A DNA stretch of 64,000 nt from Pseudomonadota bacterium (GTDB taxonomy: Bacteria; Pseudomonadota; Gammaproteobacteria; Burkholderiales; Burkholderiaceae_C): the NCBI GenBank assembly GCA_021845505.1, contig JAJZVU010000012.1, positions 28,348 through 92,347 of the forward strand. Reading direction: 5' to 3'. Below the pieces are notes generated by a model. It had not been told where the DNA came from. It was given only the letters and a program-made list of their open reading frames with translations, and made no database searches. Shown in pieces: positions 8,414-17,387 of the stretch. The position numbers and the translations under genes are program-made. Each line of letters opens with the position of its first letter. Within the stretch, counting starts at the first letter, position 1.

Positions 8414-9778
8414 ATGTCCGCCTTGATCGAAGATCCCGCAGTCGACGGCTTGCGCACGCCACCGCATTCCGCGCAGGCCGAGCAGTCTGTGCTCGGTGGC
8501 CTGCTGCTCGACAACGAGGCCTTCGACCGGGTTGCCGACCTGCTGCACGGCCAGTTGTTCTACCGTCACGAGCATCGCCTGATCTACCAGGCGATCGCCG
8601 ACCTGATCCAGGGGGGCAAGCCGGCCGACGTGGTCACCGTGCTCGAGGCCCTCAGGCTGCACGGCCAGGACCAGGCCTGCGGCGGGCTGCAGTACCTCAA
8701 CGCGCTCGCGCAAAGCGTGCCCAGCGCAGGCAACATCCGCCGCTATGCCGAGATCGTGCGCGAGCGCGCGGTGCTGCGCAGTCTCGTGTCGGTCAGCGAC
8801 GAAATCGCCCAGAGCGCCCTCAATCCCCAGGGGCGCGCGGTGCAGCAGATCCTCGACGAGGCCGAGTCGCGCATTTTCGCGATCGCCGAGGACGGGGCCC
8901 GCGGCAAGGCGGGCTTCCAGCCGATGAAGCAGTTGCTCGGGCAACTGCTCGACCGCGTGCAGGAACTGTCGGAGCAGGGCGGCTCGGAGATCACCGGCGT
9001 GGCCAGCGGGTTCATCGACCTCGACCGCATGACCGCCGGCATGCAGCCCGGCGACCTGATCATCGTCGCCGGCAGGCCGTCGATGGGCAAGACCTCGCTG
9101 GCGTTGAACATCGCCGAGCACGTGGCGGTCAACGAACAGCTGCCGGTCGCGGTGTTCAGCATGGAAATGGGCGCCTCGCAACTGGTGTTGCGCATCGTCG
9201 GCTCGCTCGGCCGCATCGACCAGTCGCACCTGCGCACCGGACAGCTCAGCGAGGACGAATGGACGCGGCTGCCCGAGACCATCGAGCGCCTCGACGACGT
9301 GCAGATCCATATCGACGAGTCGCCCGCGCTCAACCCGCTGGAGGTGCGCGCGCGGGCGCGCCGCCTGGCGCGCCAATGCGGCAAGCTGGGGTTGATCGTG
9401 GTCGACTACCTGCAGCTGATGAGCTCGGCTCGCGACGGGGAGAACCGGGCCACCGAGATCTCCGAGATTTCCCGCTCGCTCAAGGCGCTGGCCAAGGAAC
9501 TGCAGTGTCCGCTGATCGCGCTGTCGCAGCTCAACCGCGACCTGGAAAAGCGCGCCGACCGCAGGCCGGTGATGAGCGACCTGCGGGAATCGGGAGCGAT
9601 CGAGCAGGATGCCGACGTGATCCTGTTCATCTACCGCGACGAGGTCTACAACAAGGACTCCAAGGACCAGGGGATCGCCGAGATCATCATCGCCAAGCAG
9701 CGCAACGGCCCGATCGGCACGGTCAACGTCGCCTTCCTGCGCCAGCTCACCCGCTTCGAGAACCTGGCGAGGGGGTGA
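8414..9778 (+). CDS. dnaB: Replicative DNA helicase
   Basis: A 454-residue DnaB. The N-terminal domain (PPHSAQAEQSVLGGLLLDN) contacts primase; the RecA-like motor carries Walker A GRPSMGKTS, Walker B LIVVDYLQLM and the SQLNRDLEKR region; the C-terminus ends GTVNVAFLRQLTRFENLA. It unwinds DNA at the replication fork as a hexamer. The open frame extends far upstream, but ATG 8414 gives the family N-terminus. Being downstream of the rplI operon is typical for Burkholderiales; here the GDSL gene sits in between. A 443-bp non-coding region with a long inverted repeat follows. Confidence 0.97.
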   Translation: MSALIEDPAVDGLRTPPHSAQAEQSVLGGLLLDNEAFDRVADLLHGQLFYRHEHRLIYQAIADLIQGGKPADVVTVLEALRLHGQDQACGGLQYLNALAQSVPSAGNIRRYAEIVRERAVLRSLVSVSDEIAQSALNPQGRAVQQILDEAESRIFAIAEDGARGKAGFQPMKQLLGQLLDRVQELSEQGGSEITGVASGFIDLDRMTAGMQPGDLIIVAGRPSMGKTSLALNIAEHVAVNEQLPVAVFSMEMGASQLVLRIVGSLGRIDQSHLRTGQLSEDEWTRLPETIERLDDVQIHIDESPALNPLEVRARARRLARQCGKLGLIVVDYLQLMSSARDGENRATEISEISRSLKALAKELQCPLIALSQLNRDLEKRADRRPVMSDLRESGAIEQDADVILFIYRDEVYNKDSKDQGIAEIIIAKQRNGPIGTVNVAFLRQLTRFENLARG

Positions 9779-9799
9779 GCCCCCTTCTGAGCCCCCTTC

Positions 9800-10216
9800 G
9801 TCGCCGGGGGCGACCCCGGCTCCGTCCCCCCGAGGGGGACGCCTCCGGCCTTGGGGCGGCCCTGCGGCCGTTCGGCACTCGGCAGCGAGGTGCAGCGCAG
9901 GGGCGGCGACTGTCAGGCGGCGGTGGGGCCGGGACCTCCGGGTGAGGGTGCTGGGGCCTACGGCCACTCATGGCTCCTGCGCGCCTTGCCCCAGAGACCG
10001 ATCGGGTCCGCGGTCGAGCGCGGAGGCCAACAGCCCCCCCCCCCCCCCCCGCGAGATCCCAGCGCCCCCACCCGGAGGTCCCGGCCCCACCGCCGCCTGA
10101 CGCTCCCCGCCACCGCACAACCCACCGCAGCCCAGGGCCGATCGGCCGCAGGGCAGCCCCAAGGCCGGAGGCGCCCCCCTTGGGGGGGAGCGCCGGGGGT
10201 CGCCCCCCGGCGCCCG
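9800..10216. repeat. Long imperfect inverted repeat between dnaB and the phoH-like gene
   Basis: The left arm (about 9800-9955) and right arm (about 10056-10216) are inverted copies. Two blocks match closely: 9803-9873 with about 10141-10215 (shared gcctccggccttggggc), and 9913-9955 with about 10057-10102 (shared ggcggtggggccgggacctc). The sequence between these blocks has diverged. About 100 bp separates the arms. No convincing gene lies in 9779-10221. The transcript could form a very large hairpin and may terminate both converging genes; a remnant of a miniature mobile element is an alternative. Confidence 0.85.
10034..10050. repeat. Homopolymer run of 17 C
   Basis: An uninterrupted run of 17 C in the loop side of the inverted repeat downstream of dnaB. 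Such a run is prone to replication slippage and to sequencing or assembly error, so its length should be treated as uncertain. Confidence 0.9.
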
Positions 10217-10221
10217 GGGGG

Positions 10222-11961
10222 CTACAGAATCTCCGTGGCGTAGTCGGCCAGGCGGCTGCGTTCGCCGCGGGCGAGGGTGATGTGGCCGGAGTGCTTCCAG
10301 CCCTTGAAGCGGTCGACCGCGTAGGCCAGGCCGGAACTGCCCTCGGTCAGGTACGGGGTGTCGATCTGCGCCAGGTTGCCCATGCAGATGATCTTGGTGC
10401 CGGGGCCGGCACGGGTGATCAGGGTCTTCATCTGCTTGGGGGTCAGGTTCTGCGCCTCGTCGATGATCACGTACTTGCTGAGGAAGGTCCTGCCCCGCAT
10501 GAAGTTCATGCTCTTGACCTTGACCTTCGAGCGGATCAGTTCCTGGGTCGCCGCGCGCCCCCATTCGCCGCCGTGGTTGCCGCTGCCCGACTGGTTGAGC
10601 ACCTCGAGGTTGTCGTCGAGCGCGCCCATCCAGGGAGACATCTTTTCTTCCTCGGTTCCGGGCAGGTAGCCGATGTCCTCGCCGACCGGGACCGTGACCC
10701 GGGTGATGATGATCTCGTTGTAGCGACGTTCCTCCAGCACCTGGTGCAGCCCGGCCGCCAGCGCCAGCAGGGTCTTGCCGGTGCCGGCCTGGCCGCTGAG
10801 GGTGACGAAGTCGATGTCCGGGTCGAGCAGCAGGTTCAACGCGAAGTTCTGCTCGCGGTTGCGAGCGCACACGCCCCACACGCTGTTCTTGGCGTGGGTG
10901 TAGTCGCGCACCACCTGCAGCACCGCGGTGGCGGCGCGGATTTCCTTCACCCTGGCGTACAACGGCGACGCGTTGGGCGCCTCCCAGTAGACCGCCTGGT
11001 TGACCAGCATCGCCGACACCAGCGGACCCTGCAGGCGGTAGAAGGGCTGCCCGCCCTGCTGCCAGCTCTCCAGCGACTGGGCCTGCTTGTCCCAGAAGTC
11101 GTCGGGCAGCGCCATCACCCCGGTGTACAGCAGGTCGGCGTCGTCCAGGGTCTTGTCGTTGGCGTAATCCTCGGCGTGCAGCCCCAGCGCGCGCGCCTTG
11201 ACGCGCATGTTGATGTCCTTGGACACCAGCACCACCGGGCGCTCGGGATGGGCCTGTGTCAGCGCCTGCAGCACCGCGAGGATCTGGTTGTCCGCCTTGC
11301 CCTGGGGCAGCGCCTCGGGTAGCCGGCCTTCATGGGCGCGGGTCTGGAAGAACAGCCGCCCGCGGGCCTCGCGATGCCCGCTGTGGTCGAGCGCGATGCC
11401 CTTGTCGATTCCCGCCTCGACCCCGGCCACCAGCGCGTCGAGCTCGCGGCTGGCCTGGCGGGCGTTGCGCGCGACCTCGGACATGCCCTTCTTGTGGCCG
11501 TCGAGTTCCTCCAGCGTGACCATCGGCAGGTAGACGTCGTGCTCCTCGAAGCGGAACAGACACGTGGGGTCGTGCATCAGCACGTTGGTGTCCAGCACGA
11601 ACAGCTTGCTCGGTCCGCCGGGCGATGGGGTCGCGCGCCTGGACGACGGGCCGCTCGAGGCCCTGGGCGCAGGCCGGGCGGGCGGCTTCGCCTGCACCGG
11701 CGCGGGCGCCGGCGCCGGGGTGCGCGTGGGCTCCCGCGCCGGCTCCAGCGCGGGTTCCAGCGCGGACTCCAGCGCGGGCTCCAGCAGTCGGGCAGCCGCC
11801 GGCTGGCTGGCGGGCCGACCGGTCTTCGGGGCCTTGGCCCGCGCCGGCGCGGTTGCGCGCGACGGGGCGCGCGCCTGGCTGGCGGACGCCGCGGCGTCGG
11901 GCACCCCCGCAGGGGCCTTCAGCAGGGAGCCGAGTTTGGTCGGGGGCTTGGGCAGGGGCAT
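10222..11961 (-). CDS. PIN domain-PhoH family ATPase
   Basis: A 579-residue two-domain protein. Residues 1-115 are a low-complexity Ala/Pro/Arg tail; from about residue 118 a PIN nuclease domain begins (KLFVLDTNVLMHDP, with the acidic residues of the VapC-like site), and the second half is a PhoH ATPase with Walker A SGQAGTGKTLLAL and Walker B YVIIDEAQNLTP. This PhoH2-type fusion is widespread; related proteins act as RNA helicases and nucleases, and the phosphate link is only historical. The N-terminal tail contains short EPAL/ESAL repeats coded by a 12-bp tandem repeat. The gene converges with dnaB and is downstream of bcp on the same strand. Confidence 0.92.
   Translation of the reverse strand: MPLPKPPTKLGSLLKAPAGVPDAAASASQARAPSRATAPARAKAPKTGRPASQPAAARLLEPALESALEPALEPAREPTRTPAPAPAPVQAKPPARPAPRASSGPSSRRATPSPGGPSKLFVLDTNVLMHDPTCLFRFEEHDVYLPMVTLEELDGHKKGMSEVARNARQASRELDALVAGVEAGIDKGIALDHSGHREARGRLFFQTRAHEGRLPEALPQGKADNQILAVLQALTQAHPERPVVLVSKDINMRVKARALGLHAEDYANDKTLDDADLLYTGVMALPDDFWDKQAQSLESWQQGGQPFYRLQGPLVSAMLVNQAVYWEAPNASPLYARVKEIRAATAVLQVVRDYTHAKNSVWGVCARNREQNFALNLLLDPDIDFVTLSGQAGTGKTLLALAAGLHQVLEERRYNEIIITRVTVPVGEDIGYLPGTEEEKMSPWMGALDDNLEVLNQSGSGNHGGEWGRAATQELIRSKVKVKSMNFMRGRTFLSKYVIIDEAQNLTPKQMKTLITRAGPGTKIICMGNLAQIDTPYLTEGSSGLAYAVDRFKGWKHSGHITLARGERSRLADYATEIL
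11729..11788. repeat. 12-bp tandem repeat in the PhoH-like gene
   Basis: Five degenerate 12-bp units of the form ggctccagcgcg encode repeating Glu-Pro-Ala-Leu or Glu-Ser-Ala-Leu on the minus strand. The repeat keeps frame, so copy-number change would only lengthen or shorten the disordered N-terminal tail. Confidence 0.8.
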
Positions 11962-12138
11962 GGAGGCAGGATACGCGGATCGGATCGGGGCCTGCCCGGC
12001 AGGGGCCGGGCAGGGGACTGCAGGCCGCGCGCGCTCGGTGCCGCGTCGCGGCGCGCGCCGGGCGGCGGCGCGACCCGGCAGCCTGGCGTGCCGGAGATGG
12101 GCAGGTCCAACGCGTGGCAGGGGCGGGCGGGCACGTCC

Positions 12139-12603
12139 TCAGAGCTTGCGCACCGCCTCGAGGACTTCCTGCACATGGCCGGCGACCTTCACGCCGCGCC
12201 ATTCCTGGCGCAGCACGCCTTCGGCATCGACCAGGAAGGTGCTGCGCTCGATTCCCTTGACCTTCTTGCCGTACATGATCTTGTTCTTCACCACCCCGAA
12301 CATGTGGCAGAGCTTTTCCTCGGTGTCGGCGATCAGGTCGAAGGGCAATTCCAGCTGGCTGCGGAATTTGTCGTGGGACGCCAGGTTGTCGCGCGAAACG
12401 CCGAAGATCATCGCCCCGGCCTGCTCGAACTCCGAGTACAGGTCGCGGAACTGCAGGGCTTCGGTGGTGCAGCCCGGGGTCATGTCCTTGGGATAGAAGT
12501 ACAGGATCAGCTTCTTGCCCAGATAGCTCTTCGGGCTGAATTTGATCTCACTGGTGGCGATTGCCTCGAAATCGGGAACCACCTTGTTCAGAACCAAAGC
12601 CAT
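12139..12603 (-). CDS. bcp: Thioredoxin-dependent peroxiredoxin (Bcp/PrxQ)
   Basis: A 154-residue peroxiredoxin that reduces peroxides using thioredoxin. The active site is KDMTPGCTTEAL with peroxidatic Cys 45. E. coli Bcp also has Cys 50 as partner; here residue 50 is Leu, so that partner is missing. A second Cys at 99 (in EEKLCHMFG) matches E. coli Cys 99 and is the only other cysteine, so resolution may use it, or the enzyme works as a 1-Cys type. ATG at 12603 is preceded by GGAG; the longer frame upstream is Arg/Pro-rich and unlikely to be translated. It lies between the Mth938-like gene and the PhoH-like gene, all on the minus strand. Confidence 0.94.
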   Translation of the reverse strand: MALVLNKVVPDFEAIATSEIKFSPKSYLGKKLILYFYPKDMTPGCTTEALQFRDLYSEFEQAGAMIFGVSRDNLASHDKFRSQLELPFDLIADTEEKLCHMFGVVKNKIMYGKKVKGIERSTFLVDAEGVLRQEWRGVKVAGHVQEVLEAVRKL

Positions 12604-12772
12604 GAAGTCTCCTGTCAGCGCCGGCCATGCCGGCGTTCCCCGGAAGCGCTCCCGGCGCGGCCAGGCTGCAGGGCAGCCGCTCGGGTGCAAGATTCCATTT
12701 TACCAACTCGGGTTACAAATCCCCCGCCGCGCGCGCCCCCCGCGCCCGCCCGCGGCCGGCACCCCGGCCGCA

Positions 12773-13159
12773 TCAGGGCTGCGCGGCCGGGTCGACCAGC
12801 AGCGCAGCCACCGCCCGCCGACCTTCGCCGACCAGGATGTTGTAGGTGCGGCAGGCCGCCGCGGTGCTCATGATCTCGAAGCCGATGCCCTTGTCGATCA
12901 GGGCGCGCAGCAGCGAAGGATGGGCGAAGCGCTGGGTGCCGCCGGTGCCGATGATCACCACCTCCGGGCGCAAGCCGGCCAGGCGCGCGAAGTCGTCCGC
13001 GGTGAGCGCGGCGAAGCCCTCGACGCCCCAGGGTTCGGGCGCCGTGTCGGCGCCCATGCAGATGCCTTGCAGGTAGCGCACCTGGTTGACTTCGACAAAA
13101 CCCGGCCCGTGGGCGCTGACCTTGTAGCCGGCTTCGCTGTTTTCCGCCTGGAATTTCAT
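12773..13159 (-). CDS. Mth938-like domain protein (DUF498/DUF598)
   Basis: A 128-residue protein with the Mth938-like fold signatures: the conserved YLQGICMGADT region, VVIIGTGGTQRF, GIGFEIMSTAAACRTYNILVGEGR and RAVAALLVDP. Family members are small cytoplasmic proteins of unknown biochemical role; the human member is the complex I assembly factor NDUFAF3. A GTG directly upstream is an alternative start. It is divergent from alaA, an arrangement that recurs across Burkholderiales. The family is clear; the function is not. Confidence 0.88.
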   Translation of the reverse strand: MKFQAENSEAGYKVSAHGPGFVEVNQVRYLQGICMGADTAPEPWGVEGFAALTADDFARLAGLRPEVVIIGTGGTQRFAHPSLLRALIDKGIGFEIMSTAAACRTYNILVGEGRRAVAALLVDPAAQP

Positions 13160-13337
13160 CACTGCCCCGGTTGCGCCGCCGCGCCGCGCTGCGCAGCGGC
13201 TACATTATAGGGTTCACCCCCCGGCACGATGCGCGCCGGGGCCGCGGGGTCCGGGGCCCCGCGCGGGCGGCGCCCGGCGCCGCCCGTCGCGGCAGACATC
13301 GCGTTCCGACCCGGGGACGCACAGTCGGGAACATTTC

Positions 13338-14576
13338 ATGGCGACGCGGGAATTTCACAAGTCGGACAAGCTGGCGGACGTGTGCTACGACATCCGCGGC
13401 CCGGTGCTGGACAAGGCGCGACAGATGGAGGAGGACGGCCAGCGAATCATCAAGCTGAACATCGGCAACCTGGCCGTGTTCGGCTTCGATCCGCCGGAGG
13501 AAATCGTCCAGGACATGATCCGCAACCTGCCGAGTGCCGCCGGGTACACCGACTCCAAGGGCCTGTTCGCGCCGCGCAAGGCGATCCAGCACTACACCCA
13601 GGAAAAGGGAATCGCCGGGGTCGAGATCGACGACGTGTTCATCGGCAACGGCGCGTCGGAGTTGATCACCATGAGCATGAATGCGCTGCTCAACAACGGC
13701 GACGAGGTGCTGCTGCCGGCGCCCGACTACCCGCTGTACACGGCCGCGGTGTCGCTGTCGGGCGGCCGTCCGGTGCATTACCTGTGCGACGAGCAGAGCG
13801 ACTGGCTGCCCGACCTGGACGACATCCGGCGCAAGGTCACCCCGGCGACCAAGGCGCTGGTGGTGATCAATCCGAACAACCCGACCGGCGCGCTGTACCC
13901 CAGGGAATTCCTGCTGGAGTTGGTGGAGATCGCCCGCCAGCACCAGTTGATCGTGTTCGCCGACGAGATCTACGACAAGACGCTGTACGACGGCAACGTC
14001 CACACCAGCATCGCGTCGCTGGCCGACGACGTGCTGTTCATCACCTTCAACGGCTTGTCGAAGAACTACCGCTCGTGCGGATACCGGGCGGGCTGGATGG
14101 TGGTGTCGGGCGACAAGCGCCATGCCCGCGACTACATCGAGGGCCTGGCCATGCTCGCCTCGATGCGGCTGTGCGCCAACACGCCGGGCCAACTGGCCAT
14201 CCAGACCGCCCTCGGCGGCTACCAGAGCATCAAGGACCTGGTCGCGCCGGGCGGGCGGCTCACCCGCCAGCGCGACCTGGCCTACGAACTGCTGACCCAG
14301 ATCCCCGGGGTCAGCGTGGTCAAGCCCAAGGCGGCGCTGTACATGTTTCCCCGCCTCGACCCCAGGGTGTACCCGATCGCCGACGACCAGCAGTTCGCCT
14401 TCGAGCTGCTGGCCGAGGAGAGGGTGCTGATCGTGCAGGGCAGCGGCTTCAACTGGCCGCGCCCGGACCACTTCCGGCTGGTCTTCCTGCCCAATGCCGA
14501 CGACCTGGGCGAGGCGATCTCGCGCATCGCCCGCTTCCTCGACCGCTACCGCCGCCGGCAGGTCGCAGCCGCGTGA
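13338..14576 (+). CDS. alaA: Alanine-forming aminotransferase (AlaA type)
   Basis: A 412-residue fold-type I PLP aminotransferase. The N-terminal KLADVCYDIRGPVLDKAR, YTDSKGLFAPRKAI, NPNNPTGALYPREFL and FADEIYDKTLYD stretches align closely with E. coli AlaA, which makes alanine from pyruvate and glutamate. The Schiff-base lysine is Lys 242 in GLSKNYRSCGYRAGW. The C-terminus PDHFRLVFLPNADDL holds the substrate carboxylate-binding Arg. It precedes hom-thrC, as in many Burkholderiales, which ties it to amino acid synthesis. Alternative names for this orthologue group include AlaC; the sequence fits AlaA better. Confidence 0.9.
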   Translation: MATREFHKSDKLADVCYDIRGPVLDKARQMEEDGQRIIKLNIGNLAVFGFDPPEEIVQDMIRNLPSAAGYTDSKGLFAPRKAIQHYTQEKGIAGVEIDDVFIGNGASELITMSMNALLNNGDEVLLPAPDYPLYTAAVSLSGGRPVHYLCDEQSDWLPDLDDIRRKVTPATKALVVINPNNPTGALYPREFLLELVEIARQHQLIVFADEIYDKTLYDGNVHTSIASLADDVLFITFNGLSKNYRSCGYRAGWMVVSGDKRHARDYIEGLAMLASMRLCANTPGQLAIQTALGGYQSIKDLVAPGGRLTRQRDLAYELLTQIPGVSVVKPKAALYMFPRLDPRVYPIADDQQFAFELLAEERVLIVQGSGFNWPRPDHFRLVFLPNADDLGEAISRIARFLDRYRRRQVAAA

Positions 14577-14656
14577 CCCGCGCCCGCGCCTCGAGCCGAC
14601 GCAGCATCGCCGCCGGGCGATGGGCCTCGTGCGGCCCCTGACTCCTTGCCTGTCCT

Positions 14657-15967
14657 ATGAAACCCATGCGAATCGCACTCCTGGGCGCCGGCACCGTGGC
14701 CTCCGGGGTGGTCCGTGTCCTGCAACGCAACCAGGACGAACTGTGTCGCCGCGCCGGGCGCGGCATCGAAGTCGTCGCGGTGGCCGCGCGCAACGCGGCC
14801 AAGGCGCGCCAGGCGCTGGGCGAAGGCCTGCCGATGCACGCCGACTTCCTGGCGCTGGCCACGCGCGAGGACGTGGACATCGTGGTCGAGCTGATGGGAG
14901 GCCTCGAGCCGGCGCGCGAACTCGTGCTGGCGGCGATTCGCGCCGGCAAGCACGTGGTGACGGCCAACAAGGCGCTGCTGGCGCACCACGGCAACGAGAT
15001 CTTCGCCGCGGCGCAGTCGCACGGAGTGGTCGTCGCGTTCGAGGCGGCGGTGGCCGGAGGCATTCCGATCATCAAGGCGGTGCGCGAGGGCCTGGCGGCC
15101 AACCGCATCGAATGGGTGGCCGGGATCATCAACGGGACGACCAATTTCATCCTGTCCTCGATGCGCGAGCAGGGGCTGGACTTCGCCAGCGCGCTGGCCA
15201 AGGCGCAGCAACTGGGCTATGCCGAGGCCGACCCCGGCTTCGACATCGACGGCGTCGACGCCGCCCACAAGATCACCCTGTTGTGCGCAATGGCCTTCGG
15301 GGTGCCGGTGCAGTTCCAGCGCGCCCATGTGCAGGGAATCCGCGATCTCGACGGAGCCGACATCCGCTACGCCGAGCAACTGGGCTACCGCATCAAGCTG
15401 CTCGGCCTCACCCGCCGCTCGCAGCAGGGCATCGAGCTGCGGGTGCACCCGACCCTCATCCCGTCGGCCCGCCTGATGGCCAATGTCGAAGGGGCGATGA
15501 ACGCGGTGATGGTGCAGGGCGACGCGGTCGGCCCGACGCTGTTCTACGGCAAGGGGGCGGGCGCCGAGGCGACCGCCTCGAGCGTGATCGCCGACCTGGT
15601 CGACATCACCCGGCTGCATACCGCCGACCCCGAGCACCGCGTTCCCCACCTGGCGTTCCAGCCCGGCGCGCTGGCCGACACGCCGATCCTGCCGATGTCC
15701 CAGGTGCGCACTTCGTACTACCTGCGCATCCATGTGCGCGACGAGGCCGGGGTGCTGGCCGAGATCACCCGCATCCTGGCCGAGCAGGGCATGTCCATCG
15801 ATGCGCTGCTGCAGCGACCGTCGGGCGAGAACGACCAGCACACCGATGTCATCCTGCTGACCCACGAGACCCTGGAATGGCGCATGGACGAGGCGCTGGC
15901 GCGCATCCAGGCGCTGGACAGCGTGCTGGCGCCGGTGGTGCGCCTGCGCAAGGAGGAGTTGCGTTGA
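14657..15967 (+). CDS. hom: Homoserine dehydrogenase
   Basis: A 436-residue enzyme reducing aspartate semialdehyde to homoserine, the branch to threonine and methionine. The NAD(P)-binding loop is LLGAGTVASGV; VTANKALLAHHG, AGGIPIIKAVREGLAANRIEWVAGIINGTTNFIL and the ADPGFDIDGVDAAHK active-site region follow. A C-terminal ACT domain (LRIHVRDEAGVLAEITRIL) suggests feedback control by threonine. The stop overlaps the thrC start by one base (TGATG), so translation is coupled. Confidence 0.97.
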   Translation: MKPMRIALLGAGTVASGVVRVLQRNQDELCRRAGRGIEVVAVAARNAAKARQALGEGLPMHADFLALATREDVDIVVELMGGLEPARELVLAAIRAGKHVVTANKALLAHHGNEIFAAAQSHGVVVAFEAAVAGGIPIIKAVREGLAANRIEWVAGIINGTTNFILSSMREQGLDFASALAKAQQLGYAEADPGFDIDGVDAAHKITLLCAMAFGVPVQFQRAHVQGIRDLDGADIRYAEQLGYRIKLLGLTRRSQQGIELRVHPTLIPSARLMANVEGAMNAVMVQGDAVGPTLFYGKGAGAEATASSVIADLVDITRLHTADPEHRVPHLAFQPGALADTPILPMSQVRTSYYLRIHVRDEAGVLAEITRILAEQGMSIDALLQRPSGENDQHTDVILLTHETLEWRMDEALARIQALDSVLAPVVRLRKEELR

Positions 15968-17379
15968 TGGACTACGTCAGCACCCGCGGCGCCTCGCCCC
16001 GCGCCCGTTTCGACGACATCCTGCTCGAGGGCCTGGCCCCCGACGGCGGGCTGTACCTGCCCGAGCACTATCCGCGGCTGCAGCGCGAACAGCTGCAGCG
16101 CATGCAGCCGCTGGCCTACGCCGAACTGGCCTTCGAGGTGTTGCGCCCCTTCGTCGAGCCGATGCCGGCGCAGGCGCTGCGCGACAGCCTGCGCCGTACC
16201 TACACCGCGGCGACCTTCGGCAGCGACGCCATCATCCGGCTGCAGCCCATCGATTCGCGGCTCACGCTGCTCGGGGTGTCGCAGGGGCCGACGCTGGCGT
16301 TCAAGGACATGGCGATGCAGTGGCTCGGCCACCTGTTCGAGCAGGCGCTGGAGCCATCCGGCGGGGAGTTGAACATCCTCGGCGCGACCTCGGGAGACAC
16401 CGGCAGCGCGGCCGAGTACGCGATGCGCGGGCGGCGCGGAATCCGGGTGTTCATGCTGTCGCCCTTCGGCCGCATGAGCCCGTTCCAGACGGCGCAGATG
16501 TACAGCCTGCACGAACCCAACATCCACAACATCGCGGTGCAGGACGTGTTCGACGGCTGCCAGGACCTGGTCAAGGCGGTGTCGGCGGACCTGGAGTTCA
16601 AGCGCCGCTGGCGGATCGGCAGCATCAACTCGATCAACTGGGCGCGCGTGGCGGCGCAGGTGGTGTACTACTTCGCCGGCTACCTGCGCAGCGTGCGCAG
16701 CGTGGGCGACCCGCTGGACGTGACCGTGCCTTCGGGCAATTTCGGCAACATCCTGGCCGCCCACGTGGCGCGGGAGATGGGACTGCCGCTGCGCCGCCTG
16801 GTGCTGGCCACCAACGAGAACGACGTGCTCGACGAGTTCCTGCGCAGCGGGGTGTACCGGCCGCGCAGCACCGAGCAGACGCATCACACGTCGAGCCCGT
16901 CGATGGACATCTCCAAGGCGTCGAACTTCGAGCGTTTCGTGTTCGACCTGCTCGGGCGCGACGCCGAGCGCACGCGCCGCCTGTTCGAGCAGGAACTGGC
17001 GCGCAAGGGCTGCTTCGACCTGGGCGCGGAGCCTGCGTTCGCGCGGGCGCGCCAGGGCATGGCCTCGGGCCGCAGCGACCATGCCACGCGCTTGCGCACC
17101 ATCCGCGAGGTCTGGGAGCAATCGGGAGTGATCATCGACCCCCACACCGCCGACGGGGTCGCGGTGGCGCGACAGCACCTGGAACCGGGGGTGCCGATGC
17201 TGGTCGTCGAGACCGCGCTGCCGGCCAAGTTCGACGCCACCATCCGCGAGGCCATCGGCCGCGATCCCGAGCGCCCGCAGGCGGCCCGCGGGCTGGAGGC
17301 CAAGGCGCAGCGCTTTGTCGTGATGAACCCCGACGTCGATGCGTTGAAGGCCTATATCGCCAGCCATTGCGCGGCCTAG
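15967..17379 (+). CDS. thrC: Threonine synthase
   Basis: A 470-residue PLP enzyme converting O-phosphohomoserine to threonine. The start MDYVSTRGASPRARFDDILLEGL is the typical N-terminus of the longer threonine synthase class; the PLP lysine is Lys 113 in LAFKDMAMQWLG, and ATSGDTGSAAEYA binds the cofactor phosphate. No homoserine kinase gene is seen nearby; in this group it is usually elsewhere. The start codon overlaps the hom stop. mobB begins 8 bp after the stop. Confidence 0.97.
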   Translation: MDYVSTRGASPRARFDDILLEGLAPDGGLYLPEHYPRLQREQLQRMQPLAYAELAFEVLRPFVEPMPAQALRDSLRRTYTAATFGSDAIIRLQPIDSRLTLLGVSQGPTLAFKDMAMQWLGHLFEQALEPSGGELNILGATSGDTGSAAEYAMRGRRGIRVFMLSPFGRMSPFQTAQMYSLHEPNIHNIAVQDVFDGCQDLVKAVSADLEFKRRWRIGSINSINWARVAAQVVYYFAGYLRSVRSVGDPLDVTVPSGNFGNILAAHVAREMGLPLRRLVLATNENDVLDEFLRSGVYRPRSTEQTHHTSSPSMDISKASNFERFVFDLLGRDAERTRRLFEQELARKGCFDLGAEPAFARARQGMASGRSDHATRLRTIREVWEQSGVIIDPHTADGVAVARQHLEPGVPMLVVETALPAKFDATIREAIGRDPERPQAARGLEAKAQRFVVMNPDVDALKAYIASHCAA

Positions 17380-17387
17380 CCATCGCG

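Noticed and set aside
10034..10050. C tract as a phase-variation switch
   Set aside because: It lies between two gene ends, not in a promoter or reading frame, so slippage would not switch a gene. It may also be a sequencing artefact.
11729..11788. 12-bp repeats as a CRISPR-like array
   Set aside because: Units are contiguous without spacers and are in-frame coding sequence.
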